NCBI GenBank assembly: GCA_031287295.1
Contig: JAITTH010000018.1
Coordinates: 1-10,677 of the forward strand
Direction: 5' to 3'
DNA: 10,677 bases
Source of the DNA: Eubacteriales Family XIII. Incertae Sedis bacterium
GTDB taxonomy: Bacteria > Bacillota > Clostridia > Peptostreptococcales > Anaerovoracaceae
The notes beneath the pieces are model-generated. The model saw only the letters and a program-made list of their open reading frames with translations. It did no database searches and was not told the DNA's origin. Every line of letters starts with the position of its first letter. Within the stretch, counting starts at the first letter, position 1. The translations under genes and the position numbers were made by a program. Positions 4,374 to 10,677 of this stretch are shown one piece after another.

Positions 4374-7055
4374 ATGTTACAAGTTGAAAATATCTGCAAG
4401 CAATATACCACCGGCGACCTAACACAAATTGCACTCAATAACGTGAGCCTAAACTTGAGAGACAGCGAGTTTGTTGCCGTTCTTGGTCCCAGTGGTTCAG
4501 GCAAAACAACTTTGCTAAACATCATCGGTGGGCTCGACCGTTATGACAGTGGCGAAATGATTGTAAGCGGCGTTTCGACCCAAAAATACAAGGATCGCGA
4601 TTGGGATTCTTATCGGAATCATGCCATCGGGTTTGTGTTCCAAAGCTACAATCTCATTCCGCATCAATCGATACTTTCCAATGTCGAGCTGGCACTGACC
4701 ATTTCCGGCGTCTCCAAAAGCGAACGGAAGAAGCGGGCGCAGGAGGCTTTGGAGCAGGTGGGGCTTGGTGATCAATCTCACAAAAAGCCGAACCAAATGT
4801 CCGGAGGGCAGATGCAGCGGGTTGCGATAGCACGTGCGCTTGTTAACAACCCCGACATCCTTTTGGCAGATGAGCCGACGGGGGCGTTAGACACCGAAAC
4901 GAGCATTCAGGTATTGAACCTGCTAAAGGAAGTTGCGAAAGACCGTCTTGTCATCATGGTTACGCACAATGCAGAACTTGCCGATGAATATGCCAGCCGC
5001 ATTGTGAAACTGCGCGACGGCAAAATTATTGACGATTCGAACCCGCTCGAAATAGACGATTCTACGACTCCGGAGCCGGAGCACAGAAGCATGGGAAAGG
5101 CGTCTATGTCCTTTTTTATGGCACTTGCACTCAGTCTGAACAACCTGATGACCAAGAAGACGCGAACCTTCCTCACAGCATTTGCGGGAAGCATTGGCAT
5201 CATCGGCATCGCCCTCATTCTTTCGCTTTCGAGTGGGATGCAGGCGTACATTCAAAGTATGCAGGAAGATACCTTATCAACCTATCCGCTGCAGCTTTCG
5301 GGCGAAACGATGGACATCACCGGAATGATGTCTGCCATGATGGGGTCGAATGAGGTGGACCGCGAAGGGCGCGATGCAGACGCCGTTTATTCAAGCAATA
5401 TCATGGGCGATCTTATGAAATCAGTCTCTGCACAAATTTCCAAAAACGATTTGAAACGTTTCAAGACCTATTTGGAGAGCAAGGACGGCGAAAAAATCGT
5501 AGACCTCACGAACACCATTCAGTATGGCTACGATCTTGACTTGCAGATTTACAAGGCAGATACCACGGACGGCGTTTTGAAAGTAAATCCGAGCAATGTC
5601 TTTGCACAAATGACAGGTGGGAATGCTACGGCGATGTCCGGTAGCACGATGGGCGGAAGCAGTGCAATACCCTCAGCCTCTATGAGCAGCAGCAATCCGA
5701 TGGCGGTGATGAACTCCGATATTTGGACAGAAATGATTGGAAACGATGAACTGCTGCACAAGCAGTATGATGTTCTGGCGGGAAAATGGCCGAGCGACTA
5801 TAACGAAGTTGTGCTTGTTGTGGATGAGAACAATGAATTGAGTGACACGGTGCTGTATTCTCTCGGGATCTTAGATCAGGGAAAACTGACGGAAATGGTG
5901 GAGAAAACCGAAAACGGAGAAGAAATCAAAGCGTCAAGCATTTCCAGCTTTTCTTACGACGAGCTTATCGGACGTACTTTTAAGTTGGTCATCAATACGG
6001 ATGTCTTTGAGAAAGAAAATGGACTTTGGGTGGACAAGAGCGATAAAGAAGCCTTCATGAAACCGGTTATCAACGATGCTTTGGAGATTAAGATTGTTGG
6101 CATCCTTCGCCCCAATGCGGAACTTACGGCGACGTCGATCAGCGGTTCTGTCGCCTATCTATCGTCCTTAAATCGATACGTAGTCGATAAAATCAACAGC
6201 AGTGAAATCGTAAAGGAACAGCAAGCGACCCCGGAAACGAACGTCTTTACGGGTATGCCTTTTGACATTCAGAGCTACACAGAAAATCTTACCATGGATG
6301 ATGTCTACGCCTATCTCGAGACCTTGCCTGAGACAGGGCAAATGCAGATGAGTGCGATGATGCAGAGCATGAGCGAAGAAGAAATTCTCTCTGTGTTTGC
6401 AGACATGATGAGGGACAGCGCAGGCAAAGCGGCCACCTATGAAGATAATCTTGCAAGTTTTGGTGTGGTCGATTTGAATAGCCCGAGCACCATTAACATC
6501 TATCCCAAAAATTTCGAGGCGAAGGATCAAATCGCGCAGTATATTGAAGATTACAACACGCAGCAAAAGCAGGATGGTCATGACGAATATGTCATCAGCT
6601 ATTCGGATATTATGGCCGTTATGATGTCTTCTGTCACTTCGATTGTGAACATCATCACGTATATTCTGATTGCGTTTGTAGCGATTTCCCTGGTGGTTTC
6701 CTCGATTATGATTGGAATTATCACCTACATTTCGGTGCTGGAGCGCACGAAGGAGATTGGCATTCTCAGAAGCATCGGTGCGTCAAAGCGTGATATCTCG
6801 AGGGTATTCAATGCGGAAACCATCATCGAAGGATTCGTTGCGGGTGCACTCGGTATCGGGATAACGCTGCTGCTTAACATTCCCATCAACATCATCATCA
6901 AATCGCTTACCGGAATTTCGGGCATTGCTGCGCTTCCACTATACAGTGCATTGATTTTGATTTTGCTCAGTGTGGTGCTCAACGTCATCGCCGGATTGTT
7001 CCCATCGAGAGTCGCAGCAAAGAAAGACCCTGTTATCGCACTGCGCTCGGAATAA
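4374..7055 (+). CDS. ABC exporter, fused ATPase and FtsX/MacB-type permease
   Basis: The protein has 893 residues. The N-terminal ATPase (1-225) has Walker A GPSGSGKTT (38-46), Q-loop Q90, signature MSGGQ (142-146), Walker B ILLADE (162-167) and switch H198. After a linker comes TM1 (about 265-288), an extracytoplasmic region of about 465 residues, then three helices near 757-788, 815-845 and 857-880. The segment VLERTKEIGILRSIGASK after TM2 is the FtsX/MacB permease hallmark. Such proteins dimerise and work by mechanotransmission, moving peptides, lipids or drugs outside the membrane rather than by a channel. The extracytoplasmic region has Met-rich stretches (313-323, 413-446, 657-679). AAGGAG is 8 bases before the ATG. 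Upstream TetR and the shared palindrome suggest substrate-induced expression. The stop is 4 bp from the convergent ATPase gene. The substrate is unknown. Confidence 0.93.
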   Translation: MLQVENICKQYTTGDLTQIALNNVSLNLRDSEFVAVLGPSGSGKTTLLNIIGGLDRYDSGEMIVSGVSTQKYKDRDWDSYRNHAIGFVFQSYNLIPHQSILSNVELALTISGVSKSERKKRAQEALEQVGLGDQSHKKPNQMSGGQMQRVAIARALVNNPDILLADEPTGALDTETSIQVLNLLKEVAKDRLVIMVTHNAELADEYASRIVKLRDGKIIDDSNPLEIDDSTTPEPEHRSMGKASMSFFMALALSLNNLMTKKTRTFLTAFAGSIGIIGIALILSLSSGMQAYIQSMQEDTLSTYPLQLSGETMDITGMMSAMMGSNEVDREGRDADAVYSSNIMGDLMKSVSAQISKNDLKRFKTYLESKDGEKIVDLTNTIQYGYDLDLQIYKADTTDGVLKVNPSNVFAQMTGGNATAMSGSTMGGSSAIPSASMSSSNPMAVMNSDIWTEMIGNDELLHKQYDVLAGKWPSDYNEVVLVVDENNELSDTVLYSLGILDQGKLTEMVEKTENGEEIKASSISSFSYDELIGRTFKLVINTDVFEKENGLWVDKSDKEAFMKPVINDALEIKIVGILRPNAELTATSISGSVAYLSSLNRYVVDKINSSEIVKEQQATPETNVFTGMPFDIQSYTENLTMDDVYAYLETLPETGQMQMSAMMQSMSEEEILSVFADMMRDSAGKAATYEDNLASFGVVDLNSPSTINIYPKNFEAKDQIAQYIEDYNTQQKQDGHDEYVISYSDIMAVMMSSVTSIVNIITYILIAFVAISLVVSSIMIGIITYISVLERTKEIGILRSIGASKRDISRVFNAETIIEGFVAGALGIGITLLLNIPINIIIKSLTGISGIAALPLYSALILILLSVVLNVIAGLFPSRVAAKKDPVIALRSE

Positions 7056-7059
7056 GCGT

Positions 7060-7725
7060 TTACATGGTATTGATGAGACCTCCGGAAATTCTGTACACCG
7101 TGTCGGCAATGGAGGTGACGTTCTTGGAGTGCGTTACGATAATCACGCATTTGCCTTCCTCGTGCGCCAAATTCTCGAATATGTGCAGAATGTCCGCTTC
7201 GGTTTCTTTGTCTAAATTCCCGGTGGGTTCATCGGCAATCAATATTTCGGGGTTATGCGACAGGGCACGTGCAATGCCCACGCGCTGCTGCTCGCCACCG
7301 GAGAGCTTTAAGATTTTTCGGTCGGCAGTCTCTCGATCAATTCCCAGACGGTTTAAAAGGGCATAGGCGTAGCCTTTCTTGTCCTTCTCCGTCGATTTGC
7401 TGATGTTCATCGACAGTACGATGTTCTGCACGGCAGTGGCATTCGTCAACAGGTTGTATCCTTGAAAAACGACGCCTATGCTCTGTGCCCGATAGTTGTC
7501 CCGGTCGAGCTGTTTCAGATCGGTTTCGCCACAGAGGATTTCTCCGCCGGTGGCGACGCCAAGACCGGAGATAAGGGAGAGCAGCGTGGACTTTCCCGCA
7601 CCGGATTTTCCGATAATGGTATAGACTTTCGCAGGCTCAAAGCTCACATTGATGCCTTTGAGGACGGCCGATTTTGTACCTTCATATTGATAGGTTACGT
7701 TATTTAAAGTCAAAATGCTTGTCAT
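7060..7725 (-). CDS. ABC transporter ATPase (MacB/LolD type), partner of the adjacent permease
   Basis: The protein has 221 residues, the standard length for a stand-alone ATPase of the LolD/MacB class. It carries Walker A GKSGAGKST (39-47), Q88, signature LSGGE (141-145), Walker B ILIADE (161-166) followed by PTGNLD, and H199 in IVTHS. All catalytic residues are present. It starts 9 bp after the permease stop on the same strand, so the pair forms one operon and the ATPase is expected to dimerise under two permease copies. The ribosome binding site is weak (TAGGT within the gap, AAAGGA inside the permease end), which suggests coupling. It converges with the fused exporter with only 4 bp between stops. 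Confidence 0.94.
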   Translation of the reverse strand: MTSILTLNNVTYQYEGTKSAVLKGINVSFEPAKVYTIIGKSGAGKSTLLSLISGLGVATGGEILCGETDLKQLDRDNYRAQSIGVVFQGYNLLTNATAVQNIVLSMNISKSTEKDKKGYAYALLNRLGIDRETADRKILKLSGGEQQRVGIARALSHNPEILIADEPTGNLDKETEADILHIFENLAHEEGKCVIIVTHSKNVTSIADTVYRISGGLINTM

Positions 7726-7734
7726 CGTATTTAC

Positions 7735-9231
7735 CTAATTCCTTTCCATGAGAATCTTGATGGGTTCATATTTGGTAATCTTGCGGGTTGCGATAATCCC
7801 GGCAAGAGACGATAGCAGAAGGGCGATGGCGATGATTTCCAAGATGGTTACGATATCCAATGAAACATCGAGTTCGGACAAGGGCTGTACATCTTCTTGA
7901 CCGGGTCCGCCAAAGCGCATGCTTGTGGGACCGCCGCTCATTGCAGAGGCTCCGCCACTGCGAAAGGTGCCGCCACCGGAGAACTCTGTGCCCGACTGTG
8001 CTTCTTCGGACGCCGCAATTTGTTTTTCCAACATCACGTTGGTAATGGGCTGCGCAATGATTGGTCCGATTCCCAGTCCGAGAATGAGGCAAACGACGGT
8101 AATTGCCAAGGTTTCCGACCAAAGTCCAAGCACAACTTTCAGCTTTTTCATGCCCATTGCACGCAGGACGCCGATTTCATATTTGCGCTCGCGAATGGCA
8201 ATCGAGGCGAGCAGTGCCAGAATGATGGAGCCGAAGATGAGCACAACAATGACAAAGGTAAAGGTAATGCTTTTAAGCCCTTCTACCGGTGCGATAATGC
8301 GGTTATAGGAGTTCTCATCGGTGGTAACATCATAGGTGTCGGATAGCCCTTTTTCTCGAACCTCCGCCGTGTACGCTTCCAACATATCCGGACTTACGAG
8401 AGAGAATTTTGCATCTACGGTGATTCCGCTTAACGAGTCCTGCATCTTATTGCTGATGGTTTCAAAAGTGGTGAGAATCTCATTCTTGCGATTTGTATAG
8501 GCATTTTCCATCATATTCCCACCGTATTCTTCGGTCATGTCGGTGTAGGTTCCCACAATGGTCATTTCCCAACTGATGTCGGTATAGGTTTCACTGCCCG
8601 GCTCTGCGCCGTTTTCCGTCAGTGCGGAAGTAACCGTGATGGTGTCGCCAATCGCGAGATCGCTGTTTTCTAAGAGATCATCACTGAGAATACATTCATT
8701 TTCATTTTCGGGGTATTGGCTCCCATCCGTCAGCGTTCGCAGACCATCTTCAAAATCTGAATACTGATTCGATATCTTGTGGTAATATTGAACACCCAAC
8801 GATTCGGCTTCTTGTGTGCCGTTTGGTCCCACCCTGCCAATCATCGGTCCGCCACCGCCCCCTTTATCGGCGTCGATGGCATTGAGCGCATCACTGTTGC
8901 CTTTCGTTTCTGCGGTGTAGACAGCTTCGCTTAGATATTCCGATTGCCCAAAGGCAAGGAGCTTTTCCGGTTCAATTTGCGGAAGCTGTATGCGAAAACG
9001 CCCGTCGGTGCTGTTTGCCTGTGCTTCTTCCATCAGTTTTTCCTGATTCGGGACAAAGGAAACTTCGGATCCGAATCGATTCTTATAATCGTTGATGACG
9101 CCGTTCGCCGTGTTGTTAATCATAAGTGCCGTTACGACAGAAATGATGATGACAAATATGATTCCACCCATCATGAGGTTTCGCCCGCGGTTGCGAAGAA
9201 GATTTTGGAATGCGTTCAAGAGAATATACAT
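7735..9231 (-). CDS. FtsX/MacB-type ABC permease
   Basis: The protein has 498 residues. TM1 lies near 20-38 and is followed by an extracytoplasmic MacB-like domain (about 40-320). TM2 (about 321-345) leads into IRERKYEIGVLRAMGMKK, the conserved cytoplasmic coupling segment of the family. TM3 is near 371-393 and TM4 near 458-482, ending TKYEPIKILMERN. Two unusual low-complexity segments are present: GGGGG near 124-128, and a Gly/Ser/Met-rich stretch (about 413-445) between TM3 and TM4, where MacB homologues normally have a short loop. AAAGGAG (9240-9246) is 8 bases before the ATG. It is followed by its ATPase and preceded by a histidine kinase on the same strand, so it is probably induced by that two-component system. 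The substrate is not evident. Confidence 0.92.
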   Translation of the reverse strand: MYILLNAFQNLLRNRGRNLMMGGIIFVIIISVVTALMINNTANGVINDYKNRFGSEVSFVPNQEKLMEEAQANSTDGRFRIQLPQIEPEKLLAFGQSEYLSEAVYTAETKGNSDALNAIDADKGGGGGPMIGRVGPNGTQEAESLGVQYYHKISNQYSDFEDGLRTLTDGSQYPENENECILSDDLLENSDLAIGDTITVTSALTENGAEPGSETYTDISWEMTIVGTYTDMTEEYGGNMMENAYTNRKNEILTTFETISNKMQDSLSGITVDAKFSLVSPDMLEAYTAEVREKGLSDTYDVTTDENSYNRIIAPVEGLKSITFTFVIVVLIFGSIILALLASIAIRERKYEIGVLRAMGMKKLKVVLGLWSETLAITVVCLILGLGIGPIIAQPITNVMLEKQIAASEEAQSGTEFSGGGTFRSGGASAMSGGPTSMRFGGPGQEDVQPLSELDVSLDIVTILEIIAIALLLSSLAGIIATRKITKYEPIKILMERN

Positions 9232-9302
9232 GAGGTTCGCTCCTTTTGAAAATAGCCGTTGCCTTGGTCATGGGTAAGTTAAATTCACCCCTATACCTGA
9301 TG

Positions 9303-9335
9303 AGTATGGAGGGCAAAGGTTTAACGAGTGTTTAA
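9303..9335 (-). promoter_or_regulatory. Putative response-regulator box and promoter for the permease-ATPase operon
   Basis: On the minus strand TTAAAC-ACTCG-TTAAAC (9335-9319) is a direct repeat with an 11-bp period, just after the kinase stop. Ten bases further lies CATACT (9308-9303), four of six matches to a -10. The geometry resembles the box plus TATAAT at 1627-1658, although the repeat sequence differs. It suggests the exporter genes have an extra regulator-activated promoter inside the operon. Confidence 0.4.
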
Positions 9336-9344
9336 TGTGACAAT

Positions 9345-10622
9345 TTAAATGTGTTTCAAGGCTATGGTGAAGGTTGTGAGTCCCTGGATGCTCTGAGCGG
9401 AAATTTCTCCGTCCATGCGTTCTACAATGGTTTTGGCAATGGCGAGACCCAGTCCGTAGCCACCGCTTTCTGTTGAACGAGACGAATCCGGTCTGTAAAA
9501 TCGGTCGAAGATTTTAGGAATGTCTGTCTGCGGAATGCCCTCTCCCGTATTTTCCACGCAAAAAAGTGCGAGGGATTTTGACTTTTTCAAGCTGACCGAA
9601 ACGCTACCGCCTTCATTGGTGTATTTTGCAGCGTTTTCCAAAAGAATCAGCACCGCCTGCTTTATTTTCTCCATGTCACCTCTTACCGGAATATCCTTTT
9701 CGATGTCCGTAGTGAGATGGATTTTCTTATCGTAAATGGGGGCTTCCATAACGGCTACGGCGGTCTCGCATATCGTGCTGAAATCGTATATCTGCGCATC
9801 TTCCGGTTTTTCTTCATCCGATTTGGCGAGATACAGCATGTCGTTGACCAATTTCCCCATGCGTCCGAGCTCGGATCTGATATACGAAATCCATTCTTTT
9901 TGGTTGTTTATGGTGTCTTCCCCATCGGTTTCGATGGCGTCCATGTTTGCGCCTATAATGGCAATCGGTGTTTTCAGCTCGTGGGACGCGTCTGCCACAA
10001 ACTGTCGTTGCTTCTGCCAACTTTCTTCAATAGGGCGAATGGCTCTTTTGGCAAAAAGCAGACTGACGAGGAACAGTGCTGCCAGCATTCCGATTCCTAC
10101 AAGCAAAAGTGTAAGGAGAATTCTCGTCAGTTGTGATTCCGAATCGGTGATGTCCAAAAAAAGAATCTGCCATTGTTCTTGGTGCATCAGCCGTCCATTG
10201 TTGACCCGCATCAGCGCAACTTGCGAGGCGGCATATTGCCACTTTCTGTCTGCCAAGGTTACCTTGCCGGTGGTTTCTTCTCCGGTCCAGCTTTTTTCGA
10301 GCGCTTCTTGGTAGGTTGTTTCCGGAAGATCTAAGTAACTGAAGACATCGACAAGTTTCCCATCTGCATCCGCCATGAGGACGAAAGATGCGGAATATCT
10401 TACCGGAAGAGGAGGTGCCACGGTCTCGGGATCATCGGCATTCGGTATGTCGCTTCCGGCTGCGCCCACAATGATGGCGGGTACGGAATTTAATTTCTCC
10501 CGGTTATCGCTTTGAACATTTGCATAGATAATGGCGTAAATGACACCAAAAGAAACAAGTAGCACAAGACTGAGCAGTGCCATATTGACGAAAATCATTT
10601 TGTGTCGTAGTTTCTGAAACAT
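9345..10622 (-). CDS. Membrane sensor histidine kinase linked to the ABC exporter
   Basis: The protein has 425 residues. TM1 spans about 10-34 and TM2 about 167-190, flanking an extracytoplasmic sensor of about 130 residues. A short linker, without a clear HAMP domain, leads to the H-box ADASHELKTPI (His214). The catalytic domain has N-box LLENAAKYT (Asn330), G1 ENTGEGIP (357-364), F-box IFDRFYRPD and G2 GGYGLGLAIAK (387-397). All expected residues are present. Its ATG overlaps the stop of the upstream response regulator as TAATG, giving translational coupling. The permease-ATPase genes follow after 113 bp on the same strand. It therefore senses an envelope-associated signal and probably controls the exporter. 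It shares general layout with the kinase at 2362 but differs in its sensor region. Confidence 0.93.
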   Translation of the reverse strand: MFQKLRHKMIFVNMALLSLVLLVSFGVIYAIIYANVQSDNREKLNSVPAIIVGAAGSDIPNADDPETVAPPLPVRYSASFVLMADADGKLVDVFSYLDLPETTYQEALEKSWTGEETTGKVTLADRKWQYAASQVALMRVNNGRLMHQEQWQILFLDITDSESQLTRILLTLLLVGIGMLAALFLVSLLFAKRAIRPIEESWQKQRQFVADASHELKTPIAIIGANMDAIETDGEDTINNQKEWISYIRSELGRMGKLVNDMLYLAKSDEEKPEDAQIYDFSTICETAVAVMEAPIYDKKIHLTTDIEKDIPVRGDMEKIKQAVLILLENAAKYTNEGGSVSVSLKKSKSLALFCVENTGEGIPQTDIPKIFDRFYRPDSSRSTESGGYGLGLAIAKTIVERMDGEISAQSIQGLTTFTIALKHI

Positions 10623-10677
10623 TATATTTTATTCCGCAGGGTATAACCCGCACCGCGAATGGTCTGTATGCTTATGA
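10622..10677 (-). CDS. C-terminal tail of an OmpR-family response regulator (partial, 5' part outside window)
   Basis: The last 17 codons on the minus strand read ISIQTIRGAGYTLRNKI, then TAA. The RGAGYTL segment is the terminal wing of OmpR/PhoB-type DNA-binding domains. Its stop overlaps the kinase ATG by one base (TAATG). It is too short for the ORF track, but position, frame and motif agree with the usual regulator-kinase order. Confidence 0.85.
   Translation of the reverse strand, partial: ISIQTIRGAGYTLRNKI

Noticed and set aside
4515..5255. Antisense reading frames of about 93-114 codons within the ABC exporter gene
   Set aside because: They are shadows of a gene with clear ABC motifs on the plus strand, with no ribosome binding sites or recognisable domains.
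7766..8346. Several overlapping frames of 118-149 codons across the permease gene
   Set aside because: Arg/His-rich translations lacking family features; they arise from the other frames of the Gly-rich permease coding sequence.
1..10677. CRISPR arrays, tRNA/rRNA genes, insertion sequences, prophage parts
   Set aside because: No regularly spaced repeats, tRNA-like cloverleaf, transposase motifs or terminal repeats were seen on reading either strand.

Overview
The window looks like the chromosome of a low-to-mid GC Gram-positive bacterium (Bacillota, most likely an anaerobic Clostridia/Tissierellia-type lineage). The evidence is a sortase-type cell-wall anchor, strong AAGGAG-type ribosome binding sites, a stand-alone alarmone synthetase, and paired two-component/ABC exporter modules. 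Genus cannot be decided from this sequence. All space is genic apart from short regulatory gaps, each under about 155 bp. There are no RNA genes, insertion sequences or CRISPR arrays.

Layout. (1) Positions 1-237 (+) hold the C-terminal end of a sortase-anchored surface protein. (2) Positions 1529-178 (-) hold a RelP-like small (p)ppGpp synthetase, translationally coupled to an OmpR-family response regulator. This resembles the relP-relR part of the streptococcal relPRS operon, but no kinase gene follows. The regulator's C-terminus looks abnormal where it runs into the convergent surface-protein gene. (3) Positions 1682-3582 (+), divergent from relP, hold a complete response regulator/histidine kinase pair; its regulator is a close paralogue of the relR-like one. 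The shared 152-bp gap contains a 17-bp inverted repeat made of 11-bp-period direct repeats, a plausible joint operator. (4) Positions 3689-4267 (+) hold a TetR-family regulator with its own promoter, followed by a terminator and then (4374-7055, +) an 893-residue ABC exporter with fused ATPase and FtsX/MacB-type permease. An 18-bp palindrome of the same architecture lies in front of both genes. (5) Positions 10677-7060 (-) hold a second sensing/export module: the tail of a response regulator, a histidine kinase, an FtsX/MacB-type permease and its separate ATPase. It converges on module 4 with a gap of only 4 bp. An 11-bp-period direct repeat precedes the permease.

How they fit together (inference). 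This is an envelope or antimicrobial stress locus. Two membrane kinases and one TetR-type repressor appear to control two exporters of the MacB/FtsX mechanotransmission type, and an alarmone synthetase sits under a promoter region shared with one of the two-component systems. The points most worth checking are the kinase-less relP-relR operon with its homology break, the shared operators, and the unusual Gly- and Met-rich extracytoplasmic segments of the two exporters.
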